A DNA stretch of 64,000 bases from NCBI GenBank assembly GCA_016868315.1, contig VGHE01000004.1:124001-188000 (forward strand). Reading direction: 5' to 3'. Below are positions 48,141 to 58,247 of this stretch, piece after piece (the stretch's first letter is position 1; every line of letters begins with the position of its first letter). The notes under the pieces were generated by a model. That model did not search any database. It was not told the DNA's origin and worked only from the letters and a program-made list of their open reading frames with translations. This stretch comes from Betaproteobacteria bacterium. GTDB lineage: Bacteria; Bdellovibrionota_B; Oligoflexia; Silvanigrellales; Silvanigrellaceae. The translations under genes and the position numbers were made by a program.

Positions 48141-48977
48141 TCAGAAACGATCTCGAAATGATCTGACGTAGCTGAATGTGTCAAGATCATCATGCGTGTC
48201 AATGGCTTTTTGCAGTGTGGCAACATCCCAGCGCAGGAATGGATTGGTGGCTTTCTCTTCCTCGAGGCTGAGTGGTAAAGTCACCCATTCATGGGGTTCA
48301 AGGGCTTCTTCTGCCAGACGGTCTTCGAGCTCTGCAAGGCGCGCCTGTTGAAGGGGATTGTTTTCCTGCAGCAATCTCGCCACACGCAGGTTCTTGATTG
48401 TGTACTCATGCGCACACCAAGCACGCACAGCATCGGGCAAGGCGCGCAGGGCTTTGAGGGCTTCGAGCATCTGTGGGTGTGTCCCCTCAAAGAGTCCACC
48501 GCAACCTGCACCGAAAAGGGAATCACCGACAAAAACATCGCTTCCTTGTGCCCGCGGAGAGTCTTTGAGCAAGAAGGCGATGTGGTCGAGGGTGTGACCG
48601 CGCACATCGATGGCCTGAATCGCACGTGACCACAAAGGAAAGTGAGCACCCGGAGTGAGCCGTGTGAGACGAGCCGGCTTCCACTCGGGCTTTACCTCGA
48701 GCCAAGGCGAGCAAACGAGCTCGGTCTTATTCCAACGTTCTAGGAGAGTTTGCACACCGCCGGAGTGATCGCGGTGATGGTGAGTGAGAAAGATGAACTC
48801 GGGCTTGAGGCCATAGGTTTCGATTGTATGAACCAGTGGCTCCGCATCACCAGGATCAATAAAAGCAGCTTTTGAGCTGCCTTTTTCGACGAGAATATAA
48901 AGATAGTTATCCTTGAATGCTGGAACGACGTGGACAGCCAGAGAGTCGGAGATTGGAAAAATAAACGCAGCGCGGCG
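48141..48977 (-). CDS. gloB: hydroxyacylglutathione hydrolase (glyoxalase II)-like metallo-beta-lactamase-fold hydrolase
   Basis: VVPAFKDNYLYILVEKGSSKAAFIDPGDAEPL, FLTHHHRDHSGGV, IDVRGHTLDHIAFLL, VFVGDSLFGAGCGGLFEGT, CAHEYTIKNLRVA. Confidence 0.92.
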   Translation of the reverse strand, partial: RRAAFIFPISDSLAVHVVPAFKDNYLYILVEKGSSKAAFIDPGDAEPLVHTIETYGLKPEFIFLTHHHRDHSGGVQTLLERWNKTELVCSPWLEVKPEWKPARLTRLTPGAHFPLWSRAIQAIDVRGHTLDHIAFLLKDSPRAQGSDVFVGDSLFGAGCGGLFEGTHPQMLEALKALRALPDAVRAWCAHEYTIKNLRVARLLQENNPLQQARLAELEDRLAEEALEPHEWVTLPLSLEEEKATNPFLRWDVATLQKAIDTHDDLDTFSYVRSFRDRF

Positions 48978-48979
48978 CA

Positions 48980-49882
48980 TTACTTTTGCCCTGTGCTGGT
49001 GTCCCAATATTTTCCGTATAGGGGCCAAAGTGCACGACGTGTTTCAGCAGGAATCAGCTCGGGTGAGGTCATGATTGCGAACTGTGCTGCATTAAAAATG
49101 GGATTGCGTGAACTCATGGGAAGCGCTTCAAGCACGCTCCGAACGATACGTTTTGAAGTGTCGACGTTCTTTTTCAGTACGGCCAAAACCGCTTCCACAG
49201 ACACCGCCTCTTCGTTTTCACGCCAACAATCATAGTCAGTCACAAAGGCCAGCGTGCAGTATGGAATTTCCGCTTCACGCGCGAGTGCGGCTTCGGGCAT
49301 GGCTGTCATGCCGATGATCCCGCATCCTTCGGAGCGGAAAGCGTGACTTTCTGAACGTGAAGAGAAGCGCGGCCCTTCAACACAGACATAGGTTCCTTCG
49401 TGGAAAACGCTGGCACCTTCACTTTTGCAAGAGTTGAAAACGGCCTTTTGGAATTCCGGACAGTAGGGATCAGCAAGACTAACGTGTCCTACAACTCCCT
49501 TTCCAAAAAATGTGCGCTCACGCAGGCCGACAGTTTTGTCGAGAATCTGCTTGGGAATCACGACTGTGCCGGGTGCATATTGTTCTTGCAGACTTCCCAC
49601 CGCACTGACACTCAGAATGTGGGTCACGCCAAGTGACTTGAGGGCAAAAATATTTGCGCGATAGTTCACTTCCGAGGGTGTAAATCGATGTCCTTTGCCG
49701 TGACGTGGAAGAAAGGCAATAGGTCGACCGTTGAGTTCGCCCGCGATGATTGTATCGCTGGGCTGACCAAACGGCGTGGAGAGAGACTTCTCTTTGATGT
49801 TTGAAAGCCCGGGCAAGTCGTAGAGCCCCGAACCACCAATCACTCCTAAGAACGTCTTCTTTTCCACGATGCTCTCTCCCAC
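48980..49882 (-). CDS. mtnP: S-methyl-5'-thioadenosine phosphorylase
   Basis: GVIGGSGLYDLPGL, FLPRHGKGHRFTPSEVNYRANIFALKSLGVTHILSVSAVGSL, VCVEGPRFSSRSESHAFRSEGCGIIGMTAMPEAALAREAEIPY. Confidence 0.95.
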   Translation of the reverse strand: MGESIVEKKTFLGVIGGSGLYDLPGLSNIKEKSLSTPFGQPSDTIIAGELNGRPIAFLPRHGKGHRFTPSEVNYRANIFALKSLGVTHILSVSAVGSLQEQYAPGTVVIPKQILDKTVGLRERTFFGKGVVGHVSLADPYCPEFQKAVFNSCKSEGASVFHEGTYVCVEGPRFSSRSESHAFRSEGCGIIGMTAMPEAALAREAEIPYCTLAFVTDYDCWRENEEAVSVEAVLAVLKKNVDTSKRIVRSVLEALPMSSRNPIFNAAQFAIMTSPELIPAETRRALWPLYGKYWDTSTGQK

Positions 49883-49905
49883 TGCAAAGGATTACAATTC
49901 AAGTT

Positions 49906-52323
49906 CTACAGGCGCTTGTTGTTAAACTTATTGAGCAGATCCTGCAACGACGCAGGACCCGAAGGCTGTGGTGCTGGGTTGCGCTCGGGGCGTCGTGTGG
50001 GTGTGCCACCGCTCGAGGCTTGAGGACGATTGCCTGCATTCGCGCTAGAAGCGTTGCGGGAAGCTGATGGGCCTTGTCCAGACGATGCTCCAGCACGCGG
50101 TGCCGGACGCTGCCCCGCCACTCCGCCAACACCCTCTTCAACCGCCCGGCGGCTGAGACTGATGCGTTTTCTTTCTTTGTCGACGCCAATGACTTTCACC
50201 TTCACCTGATCGCCCACCGCGATAGCTTGTGATGCATCTTTGACAAACTGGCTCGAGAGTTCGCTGATGTGAATCAGACCATCTTGATGAACGCCGATGT
50301 CCACAAATGCACCGAAGTTGGTGACGTTGGTGACCGTGCCCTGAAGAACCATTCCCTCTTGGAGACTGTTGAGGTCGCGGACTTCGCGGTTGTAGGTATG
50401 CTTTACACCGTCTTCACGCGGGTCACGTCCGGGCTTGAGAAGTTCTTTGATGATGTCCTGCAGCGTTGGAACACCGATGTCTTCGGTGACGTAACGCTTC
50501 AGGTCGAGCGTGTTGAGAACATCGCGCAGGCCAATCAATTCTCCAACAGATTTGTTCAGGTCGCCAGCGATCTTTTCAACAACCCGGTAGGCTTCGGGGT
50601 GGACTGCTGTGTTGTCGAGGGGATTGCCCGCTTCTGGAATACGGAGGAAGCCTGCTGCCTGTTCGAATGCCTTTGGTCCAAAACCCATGACTTCAAAAAG
50701 CGCGTTGCGGTCTTTGAAGATGCCCTTTTGTTCGCGATGCTTAACGATGTTTTTTGCAAGCGTCGGGCCAATACCAGCCACGTAGGAAAGCAGGCTGGGG
50801 CTTGCTGTATTGAGGTTGACACCCACATAGTTCACGCAGCTCTCAACCACTTCGTCGAGTTGTTTTTTGAGGCGGCTTTGGTTCACATCGTGCTGATATT
50901 GGCCCACGCCAATGCTCTTTGGCTCAATTTTAACGAGCTCAGCGAGAGGATCTTGTAGGCGGCGAGCAATGCTCACTGCACCACGGTAGGTGAGGTCGAG
51001 ATCAGGAAATTCATCGCGTGCAACATCGCTGGCAGAATAGACGCTTGCTCCAGCCTCATTGACCACCAGAATTTTCACACCCAGTGATTTGTTCGCCTCA
51101 AGAAGCTGGTGGAAGAAATCGTCGAGCTCGCGACCGGCCGTACCGTTGCCGATACTCACGTATTCAACTTTGTACTTGGTAATGAAATCAACTGCTTTTT
51201 CCGCGGCATTGCGGTTCTTTGGGGCTGTTGCTGGAGATTCGAGATCGGGGAAAATGGTGCTGTGATCGAGCAGCTTTCCCGTCTCGTCTACAACCACAAG
51301 CTTACTTCCAGTTCGGATTCCGGGGTCGACACCCAACACGATTTTCTTGGGGATCGGCGGGAGCAGCAATAGAGACCGCAAGTTTTTCGCGAAGACTGTG
51401 ATAGCCTCTTCTTCGGCACGATTTTTGGTTTCGAGTCGTAGTTCGGTTTCAATGCTTGTTGCGAGCAGGCGGCTGAAGGCATCCTTCACGCAGTCGGCCA
51501 TCAGTGTTTTCACCGGAGTGGTTGCACGACCATCAATAGCGCGGTCAGAGACGAGAGCCATTGCAGTATCGGCATCGTAATCTATTGTGACCTTGATGAT
51601 CTCTTCTTTTTCGCCGCGGCGGAGAGCCATCAGGCGGTGCGCCGCAATTGAACTCACAGGCTCGCGGAAATCATAGTAGTTATTGTATTTGGTTTTTTTG
51701 TCTTTGTGTTCATCGCGCGCAACCGAAACGAAAGTTGCGTTGTCGAAAATCCACTGGCGCAATTCGCCGCGGATTTCTGCACGCTCAGAGATGTGTTCGG
51801 CGATGTAATCTTTGGCGCCTTGGATGGCGACCTCAAGTGTGGTGACTTCTGGGTGTTGCCCGACGTAGGAAACACACAGGGAAACCAGATCCTCAAGAGC
51901 GGGCTCTTGTTTGAGGATCTCGAGCGCAAGGGGCTCGAGTCCGCGCTCTTTCGCGATTTGTCCGCGGGTGCGCTTCTTGGGTTTGAAGGGAAGATAGAGG
52001 TCTTCAAGTTCTGCTTTAACTTTGCAGGACTTGATTCTGGTTTCCAGCGCAGGCGTCAGCTTGCCCTGCTCATGGATGGACTTGAGAATGGTTTCTTTCC
52101 GCTCGGAAAGAGCGACAAGATACTCAAAGCGGTCGCGGATATCGCGAATTTGGACTTCATCAAGACCGCCTGTGGCCTCTTTGCGGTAGCGCGCGATGAA
52201 GGGAACGGTGCAGTCGTCCAGGATCAGTTTGAGGGTGTTCTCAACCGGAGCTTTTCCCAAGCTCAATTCTGTAGAAATGTCGTTCACAATCTCTGGCGTG
52301 AGCAAAATATCCTTGTTGGCCAT
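49906..52323 (-). CDS. tex: Tex-family transcription accessory protein (YqgF-like, HhH, S1 domains)
   Basis: VPFIARYRKEATGGLDEVQIRDI, LGVDPGIRTGSKLVVVD, ASVYSASDVARDEFPDLDLTYRGAVSIARRLQDPLAELVKIEPKSIGVGQYQHDV, S1 domain LQGTVTNVTNFGAFVDIGVHQDGLIHISELS. Confidence 0.96.
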   Translation of the reverse strand: MANKDILLTPEIVNDISTELSLGKAPVENTLKLILDDCTVPFIARYRKEATGGLDEVQIRDIRDRFEYLVALSERKETILKSIHEQGKLTPALETRIKSCKVKAELEDLYLPFKPKKRTRGQIAKERGLEPLALEILKQEPALEDLVSLCVSYVGQHPEVTTLEVAIQGAKDYIAEHISERAEIRGELRQWIFDNATFVSVARDEHKDKKTKYNNYYDFREPVSSIAAHRLMALRRGEKEEIIKVTIDYDADTAMALVSDRAIDGRATTPVKTLMADCVKDAFSRLLATSIETELRLETKNRAEEEAITVFAKNLRSLLLLPPIPKKIVLGVDPGIRTGSKLVVVDETGKLLDHSTIFPDLESPATAPKNRNAAEKAVDFITKYKVEYVSIGNGTAGRELDDFFHQLLEANKSLGVKILVVNEAGASVYSASDVARDEFPDLDLTYRGAVSIARRLQDPLAELVKIEPKSIGVGQYQHDVNQSRLKKQLDEVVESCVNYVGVNLNTASPSLLSYVAGIGPTLAKNIVKHREQKGIFKDRNALFEVMGFGPKAFEQAAGFLRIPEAGNPLDNTAVHPEAYRVVEKIAGDLNKSVGELIGLRDVLNTLDLKRYVTEDIGVPTLQDIIKELLKPGRDPREDGVKHTYNREVRDLNSLQEGMVLQGTVTNVTNFGAFVDIGVHQDGLIHISELSSQFVKDASQAIAVGDQVKVKVIGVDKERKRISLSRRAVEEGVGGVAGQRPAPRAGASSGQGPSASRNASSANAGNRPQASSGGTPTRRPERNPAPQPSGPASLQDLLNKFNNKRL

Positions 52324-52344
52324 GAGCGTCTCTCTTGTGTGAAA

Positions 52345-52380
52345 TTCAAAAACAAAGGAGGGGCTTCAAGCCACCCCTCC
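52345..52380 (-). terminator. Rho-independent terminator between ndk and tex (minus strand)
   Basis: Minus strand GGAGGGG-TGGCTTGAAG-CCCCTCC-TTTGTTTTTG. Confidence 0.6.
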
Positions 52381-52426
52381 CCTCTGAACCGCTTCTGCGG
52401 AAGGTGCCGCAGCACAACAGTTTACG

Positions 52427-52852
52427 TCAGCGAGCGCGATTGACAAGCTCGGTTCCCGAGAAGAAAAAGCCCAATTCAATTGTGGCATTTTCTTTGGAGT
52501 CTGACCCGTGAACGGTGTTTTCACCGATACTCAACGAGTGTGTTGCGCGGATGGTGCCCTTGTCGGCTTTCTTCGGATCGGTTGCACCCATGAGTTCGCG
52601 GTACTTTACAACTGCGTTGGGAGCCTCAAGGGCGGACACAACAACAGGACCGGAGCACATGAACTCAACGAGTTCGCCGAAGAAAGGGCGCTCTTTGTGC
52701 ACAGCATAAAATTGCTCCGCTTCGCGACGTGACATGTGAATCATTTTGGTTGCAACGATGCGCAGTCCAGCGGATTCAATCATTCCCAGAATGTTACCAA
52801 CGAGGTTGCGGCGCACGCCATCGGGCTTGATGATCGAAAAAGTCATTTCCAT
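52427..52852 (-). CDS. ndk: nucleoside diphosphate kinase
   Basis: [76 protein letters not shown]. Confidence 0.96.
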   Translation of the reverse strand: MEMTFSIIKPDGVRRNLVGNILGMIESAGLRIVATKMIHMSRREAEQFYAVHKERPFFGELVEFMCSGPVVVSALEAPNAVVKYRELMGATDPKKADKGTIRATHSLSIGENTVHGSDSKENATIELGFFFSGTELVNRAR

Positions 52853-52986
52853 GGTGGATTCCTTTCGTATGTACCGACCCAATATCAGGCACCAGGCCGA
52901 GTTTGAAAAACGCAGTATTGTCAAAGCCAGAGCCCCTGTCAATTTCTCACAGCGACACTTTCTTGTGCGTCGAAGATCTCTGATTT

Positions 52987-54618
52987 TCAGGAGAATTCCG
53001 GTTCAAGTCCGTAACTCTGGTCACTCGGGAGAGTCGATGGCAGGCGTGCCGGCGCATTGAAGAAGGAGTCGAAGTTGGGTTTGGCTTTGCGCCCTTCGAG
53101 AATTTCAGCCAAAATTTTGAGGTCGATTTTGTAATGTGGGTTTTGGTTCTGGAGGTCGCGAATCGTTTCTTTCAAAACCCGCATCAGCAGACAGAGCTCA
53201 AAAAGATTTTCAACGTCAGCAGCTTTTTCGGGAAGCAATTCAACACCCGTTGGATTTTCTGCAATGGTCAACAGATAGGAACGAACCAGGGTGTTTTCAA
53301 GCTCTGCAAGAGAGGGTTTATAGCGCGCTGGTTTAACTACATTCTCGATGCGTTTGAGAAGGCGTTTGCCAAATTCATTTTCGGATCCGAGGATCTCTTG
53401 AAAGATTGGAAGTTCCTCATTGCGTTCGGTTCTGAGCCATGCAAATTGCAAGCTTAATAGCATTGCCGCAAGATCTTTCAGGCAGGTCTGCTTTTCCAGC
53501 CGATATTCTTCGTCGTCGAGACTGTCTGTTTCATAGTTCACAAGATAGAGCCCATCCTCTGCAACCAGCACTTGCCCCAAGTGCACGTGTCCATGGATGC
53601 GAATGAGCAGACCAAGATGTTCAGACGTTTTCACTTTATCGAAAAGCTGCAGTGCAAATTCGGGTAAGACTGCAAAGCTTTTGTCTAGACCGTGGATGGA
53701 GTCGGTTAAGCTGCGAAAAATGTAAATACGCTCGTTGAGTTTGTGGCGTGTTGTTTCGAGCCAGCGCTCCCGAGCAGCTCCCGCATTCGCTTCTGGGTTA
53801 ATGAGGGGATTTTGTCGAGACTGGGTCATCGCCACATGAAAGTCCCCGAGCATCCGGCCGAGTCGGTTAACTGTTTCGAGAATGGATTGCCAAGCCAGGC
53901 TTGAAGCACGTTCACGCATTGATTCGGGATAGCGCGCATGGTGAATTTTGCTTGTCAGTTCGCGCCAGAGCTTGGTGTTACTTTGGATGTAGCGTGTGAC
54001 AATTGCGACAGGAAGTTTTGCATCCGAATAAGCAGGTGAAAAATCGTAGCGCGTGGTGATTTCGGGGTGCTGAAGGAAATGGTTCTGTGAGTTGAGATAC
54101 TCGAGCGTTTCCGCTTCCACTGAGTGTGGTTGCTGTGGATTTAAGACCCTGAAGATTTTGCACAGGTGCTGCGTTTCAACTCGCGTACAGGCGTTTTTGT
54201 TGTCGGTCCACAGGTTGATGATGTTGAAACTCGATTGAGCTTCAAATTGTCGACACAGCAGCACCCCTCCGCGCAACGTAGAAATATTTCCGCTGCTCGC
54301 CACGGCTTGTTTCCAGGTCGAGTAAAAGAGAGCGTCGGTCGTCGCCTCGCGCAGGCTCCAGGGTGGCATTACAATCAAGTCACCGTCTTCGCTGTAGCGG
54401 GCAATGCGGAACGGAAAGGTCATGAGTTCGGTTTGGCCAGGACAGCGCAGCCAGGCCATGCCAATGGCACCGTTGGCGTCCTGATGAAAGACGCAAGCGT
54501 CGAAAAGTTCTATTGTGCCCGCGGGTCCCTTTTCGAAGGGATAAAAACGCTGCCGCAGCCATGCGGCCGGTTCCAGGGCGGTCACGAGTTGTTCAAGGAT
54601 TCTCAGAAAAGCATTCAA
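52987..54618 (-). CDS. maltokinase-like (Mak/Pep2 fold) protein with substituted catalytic residues
   Basis: [79 protein letters not shown] resembles Mak RxHGDxHLGQVL...IDFEGEP...KxSPLRDVAGMLRS; TTG start. Confidence 0.72.
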   Translation of the reverse strand: MNAFLRILEQLVTALEPAAWLRQRFYPFEKGPAGTIELFDACVFHQDANGAIGMAWLRCPGQTELMTFPFRIARYSEDGDLIVMPPWSLREATTDALFYSTWKQAVASSGNISTLRGGVLLCRQFEAQSSFNIINLWTDNKNACTRVETQHLCKIFRVLNPQQPHSVEAETLEYLNSQNHFLQHPEITTRYDFSPAYSDAKLPVAIVTRYIQSNTKLWRELTSKIHHARYPESMRERASSLAWQSILETVNRLGRMLGDFHVAMTQSRQNPLINPEANAGAARERWLETTRHKLNERIYIFRSLTDSIHGLDKSFAVLPEFALQLFDKVKTSEHLGLLIRIHGHVHLGQVLVAEDGLYLVNYETDSLDDEEYRLEKQTCLKDLAAMLLSLQFAWLRTERNEELPIFQEILGSENEFGKRLLKRIENVVKPARYKPSLAELENTLVRSYLLTIAENPTGVELLPEKAADVENLFELCLLMRVLKETIRDLQNQNPHYKIDLKILAEILEGRKAKPNFDSFFNAPARLPSTLPSDQSYGLEPEFS

Positions 54619-54699
54619 TGTGTCGTTCCCATCCTTGGGGCAGCGGTCTGGCCTGCCGTGGCCGCACTTCGGTTCTCGCCGGAACCTTTCGTGTGCTGG

Positions 54700-54957
54700 T
54701 TAGGATGGGCCACTCACAACGACATCGTCAAGGTCTGGGAATTCTTCGAGGATGTAGTTTGCTATCGATTCCGATGTGTAGGCCTGCACATTGCAACTTC
54801 CGCAGGCACCCGACAGGCTAATCGTCAAAATGCCGTTTTCGAGTCCTTCAATCAGGACGTCTCCCCCGTGAGATTGGACTCCGGGTGCAATCTTTTCATC
54901 GATGAAACGCTGTATTGCTTGACGCTGGGTGGAGGGGTTGACGCCAGTGACACTCAT
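54700..54957 (-). CDS. NifU C-terminal-domain (Nfu-type) Fe-S scaffold protein
   Basis: IDEKIAPGVQSHGGDVLIEGLENGILTISLSGACGSCNVQAYT...IANYILEEFPDLDDV; CxxC motif. Confidence 0.88.
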   Translation of the reverse strand: MSVTGVNPSTQRQAIQRFIDEKIAPGVQSHGGDVLIEGLENGILTISLSGACGSCNVQAYTSESIANYILEEFPDLDDVVVSGPS

Positions 54958-55076
54958 TTTCAGTCCTCGGAAAATAATGACTTCGATAAACTCGTTTTAG
55001 AGCCGATATCTTCTATGCGCGGGAGAGAGTGTGACGCCTATTGACGGTAATCCCTTGAATAAGTCTTCTTCGCATG

Positions 55077-55096
55077 GTGGAATTGGTCAATTCCAC
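55077..55096. repeat. perfect 20-bp inverted repeat, possible operator
   Basis: GTGGAATTG-GT-CAATTCCAC, 9-bp arms with no mismatch, ~92 nt upstream of the peptidase ATG. Confidence 0.7.
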
Positions 55097-55187
55097 GGAG
55101 CGCTTCAGGGGAGACCGGGCACGCAGCTCAGCCGACCAACAGCCTGGTCTTTTACTCGGGTCTGTGGAGTGTGAAAAGGAGAATTTG

Positions 55188-56528
55188 ATGCGATTTGAGG
55201 CCCACACTCAGCGGGGTACGACTACACCGGGTCGGTTGAGCACGCCCGGCGGGTTCTTCTCTGTCAAAGGGCACAAACTCCCATTGAAAATTGCGCTTGT
55301 TGGAGCTGCTCTGGCTGCATTTGCGGCCTCGACCATGCAGGCTCAGGCTCGGGACGTCTATTTTCCATTCACAGATGGCAAGGCAGCTTCAGCCGCGCCT
55401 GTTATCGGTGACCGGACTGCGGATTTGGGTTCGGCTCCTGTCTCGATGATGGCAAAACCGCTTGATTTGACGGCTTCGGCACAGTCCGAACGGTCAATCA
55501 TGACCGAATTTCGCTTCCTCAGCCGTCGGCTTTTTGGTCTCGACAACATGGTGGGCATCTCGGTTTTCGACGCCATTGGCTCTGCCGATGCAGTGCGCAA
55601 AGGCCAGCGCATCCGCGAACTCTGCGCACGAGTGGATGAGCGCTACCGTACCTTGGGGTGGAACCGTAGCCCCTGCAATTCCTTGCCCTGGACGTACGAT
55701 CGGGTCTCAGAGCGGGGCTATCCTCTAATATATTGGGACTATTCAGGGTTAACCTGGGGGCGCGGGGAACCGCCGCCCGATGAAAGTACGATGGTGTTGG
55801 GTGGTGTGCATCCGGATGAGCTGACCCCCATCAACTTGGCATTTCGCTTTGCTGAGGCACTGAACAAAGATCCTGGCTTGTTCGTTCAACATCGTGTTGT
55901 TGTTGCTCCATTGGTTAATCCCGATGGCTTTTTCATGTTTCCTGCACGCCGCACCAATGCCAATGGCGTGGATTTAAACCGTAACTTTGCAACACGTGAT
56001 TGGTGGGGCACGGCAACGGCTTGGTGGAAGCAGCGCAGAAACTCAGACCCGCGTCACTTTCCCGGGATTGCTCCTGAGACTGAAGAGGGAACGCGGTTCC
56101 AGGTTGACCTGATGAATCACTTTCAGCCTGATAAAGTGGTTTCCATTCACGCGCCTTTGGGTTTCCTCGACTACGATGGACCGGGTGATAACAAACGCCA
56201 GAACCTCTCCGACTTCGAGAAAAAAGCTCGGGACTTGGCTTACATTGTTTCGCGCAACTCGAACAATTACAGGGTGCTCGATTTTGCTTTCTACCCCGGT
56301 TCGCTGGGCAACTATGCAGGCAATGAAAGACATGTGCCAACCGTCACTCTGGAGCTCTCCAGCACCAACCCGCGCTTTGCCGAGAAATATTGGCGTGAGT
56401 TCTTCCCTGGGTTGCGCGCTGCGGTCAAATACGAGTTTAAGCGGAGTGCGTTAGCTCGCCTTGAAACACTGTCTTGGCAATCGCAGTCGGGAACGACCGC
56501 AAACACCTGCTGCCTCGAATCTCCTTGA
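55188..56528 (+). CDS. M14-type zinc carboxypeptidase/murein-peptide amidase-like protein, secreted
   Basis: GGVHPDELTPINLAFRF (HxxE), APLVNPDGFFMFPARRTNANGVDLNRNF, VVSIHAPLGFLDYDGPG, PTVTLELS; internal hydrophobic segment ALVGAALAAFAASTMQAQA. Confidence 0.85.
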   Translation: MRFEAHTQRGTTTPGRLSTPGGFFSVKGHKLPLKIALVGAALAAFAASTMQAQARDVYFPFTDGKAASAAPVIGDRTADLGSAPVSMMAKPLDLTASAQSERSIMTEFRFLSRRLFGLDNMVGISVFDAIGSADAVRKGQRIRELCARVDERYRTLGWNRSPCNSLPWTYDRVSERGYPLIYWDYSGLTWGRGEPPPDESTMVLGGVHPDELTPINLAFRFAEALNKDPGLFVQHRVVVAPLVNPDGFFMFPARRTNANGVDLNRNFATRDWWGTATAWWKQRRNSDPRHFPGIAPETEEGTRFQVDLMNHFQPDKVVSIHAPLGFLDYDGPGDNKRQNLSDFEKKARDLAYIVSRNSNNYRVLDFAFYPGSLGNYAGNERHVPTVTLELSSTNPRFAEKYWREFFPGLRAAVKYEFKRSALARLETLSWQSQSGTTANTCCLESP

Positions 56529-56582
56529 TTTTCATCTCTCCCTTGAGTTTAAGCTCCTCTGAAATATCGGGGAGCGAGACGC

Positions 56583-57692
56583 GTGGCTTTTTCTTTTAAG
56601 CTTTTAAACACAGACAATAAAACCTCGGCACGGCGTGGAGTGGTCAGCACGAGCCACGGTACGATTCAAACACCTGTCTTCATGTCTGTGGGCACGTTTG
56701 GTTCGGTGCGTGCACTTGACCATGTTGACCTGGAATCCATCGGCGTACAGATCATTCTCGGAAATACCTATCATTTATACCTGCGCCCGGGGGCTTCGAT
56801 TTTAACGGAGCGGGGCGGATATCATCAACTGATTCATTGGAATGCTCCGATTCTAACCGACAGCGGTGGGTTCCAGATCTTTTCGCTACCACATCAGCGT
56901 GTGATCACCGAGCAGGGAGTTGAGTTCAAAAGTTATCTCGATCAAGCGGCGCGATTCTTCAGTCCTGAAAGTAATATTGAATTTCAGGAAACGATTGGTT
57001 CGGACATCATGATGGTGCTCGATGTTTGTGTGCCTTCAACGAGTGCGCGCGATATTGCAGCGCGTGCAATGGAACGCACGCACCGTTGGGCGCGTCGCTG
57101 CAAAGTTGCGCAGCGTAATCATGAAAACGCTTTGTTTGGAATTGTGCAGGGAGCAATTTTTGAAGATTTACGTAAAGAAAGTGCCGCAGCGTTGCGTGAG
57201 CTCGATTTTCCCGGATATGCCATTGGTGGTCTTGCAGTGGGTGAAACCGACGACGAACGAGAGCATTTCACTCAGTTCACTGCAGCTTTACTCCCGACCG
57301 AGAAGCCACGTTATTTAATGGGGGTCGGCACGCCGCATGATCTCGTGCGCAGTATCCGCGCCGGCGTGGATATGTTCGACTGTATTATTCCGACCAATCA
57401 CGCACGCCAGGGCGTGGCCTACACTTTCAACGGCAAAGTGAAGCTCCGGCGCGCGGTTTTCGCCACCTCGACAGAAGCCATTGATTCCGATTGCGGGTGT
57501 TTTGTTTGTCGCAGGTATTCGCGTTCGTACCTGCACCAGCTCATCAAGTGCGATGAACCAACCGGTTGGCGGCTCATTAGTTATCACAACACATGGTTTT
57601 ACGAGAGACTCATGGAGCGTTGTCGCGAGGAGATCGTGAGGGGAACGTTCGATGAGTTTAGCCGTTGGTTCCTCGCACATGCTGAGGACTAA
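56583..57692 (+). CDS. tgt: tRNA-guanine transglycosylase
   Basis: TPVFMSVGTFGSVRALDHVDLESIGVQIILGNTYHLYLRPG, ILTDSGGFQIFSL, FGIVQGAIFEDLRKESAAAL, YAIGGLAVGE, RYLMGVGTPHDLV, FDCIIPTNHARQG; GTG start. Confidence 0.97.
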   Translation: MAFSFKLLNTDNKTSARRGVVSTSHGTIQTPVFMSVGTFGSVRALDHVDLESIGVQIILGNTYHLYLRPGASILTERGGYHQLIHWNAPILTDSGGFQIFSLPHQRVITEQGVEFKSYLDQAARFFSPESNIEFQETIGSDIMMVLDVCVPSTSARDIAARAMERTHRWARRCKVAQRNHENALFGIVQGAIFEDLRKESAAALRELDFPGYAIGGLAVGETDDEREHFTQFTAALLPTEKPRYLMGVGTPHDLVRSIRAGVDMFDCIIPTNHARQGVAYTFNGKVKLRRAVFATSTEAIDSDCGCFVCRRYSRSYLHQLIKCDEPTGWRLISYHNTWFYERLMERCREEIVRGTFDEFSRWFLAHAED

Positions 57693-57725
57693 AAAAAACC
57701 ACCCGAACTTCGGGTGGTTTTTTTG
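57691..57725. terminator. Bidirectional Rho-independent terminator between convergent tgt and carD
   Basis: AAAAAAACCACCCGAA-CTTCGGGTGGTTTTTTT; A-run and T-run on both sides. Confidence 0.92.
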
Positions 57726-57746
57726 CGCTTGATTCACGCTGCAGGC

Positions 57747-58247
57747 TTAGAGGGGCAGAAGAATGTGGTTGAGCTCGGTTTCCACAGAGCAGCGATCGAG
57801 GTTCTTGGCCGCCGAGATTTCGGAAACGATCATCGCTCGTGCGCGTTCGAGCATTTTCTTTTCTCCAAAGGAGAGGTCTTTGTCGTGACGGAGGCTCGAC
57901 AAGTCACGGAGAACTTCAGCTATTTCGACAAGATTTCCCGTGTTGAGCTTTTCGTTCAGGGCGCGGAAACGGCGATTCCAGGTCGCTGTCGACTTTTTCG
58001 ACGGTGACTTCAAAATATCATATATCTTTTCAACTTCGCGTGGAGAAATAACCGCCCGTAATCCCACGGTTTGTGCTGCGCGGGTCGGTACCATGACCTT
58101 TGCCCCTGTTGCATGGATCTTGAGGACATAGAAGTCCTGCTTGGTTCCTGCAATTTCGCAGCTTTCAATATTTTCAATGGTTCCGACGCCGTGGCAGGGA
58201 TAAACTGCCTTTTCGCCGACGCCAAACATCACGCGTTCTGAACTCAT
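57747..58247 (-). CDS. carD: CarD-family transcriptional regulator
   Basis: FGVGEKAVYPCHGVGTIENIESCEIAGTKQDFYVLKI...KVMVPTRAAQTVGLRAVIS...TWNRRFRALNEKLNTGNLVEIAEVLRDL. Confidence 0.92.
   Translation of the reverse strand: MSSERVMFGVGEKAVYPCHGVGTIENIESCEIAGTKQDFYVLKIHATGAKVMVPTRAAQTVGLRAVISPREVEKIYDILKSPSKKSTATWNRRFRALNEKLNTGNLVEIAEVLRDLSSLRHDKDLSFGEKKMLERARAMIVSEISAAKNLDRCSVETELNHILLPL

Noticed and set aside
50269-50958. 229-aa plus-strand ORF
   Set aside because: Fully antisense to tex; likely an artefact of codon usage on the complementary strand.
52395-52412. CTGCGG-AAGGTG-CCGCAG hairpin just downstream of ndk
   Set aside because: Short and without a T-run; the adjacent GGAGGGG/CCCCTCC hairpin with T-run is the better terminator candidate.
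54166-55044. 292-aa plus-strand ORF
   Set aside because: Antisense to the maltokinase-like and Nfu-type genes, low-complexity composition and no recognisable motif; the opposite strand has clear family signatures.
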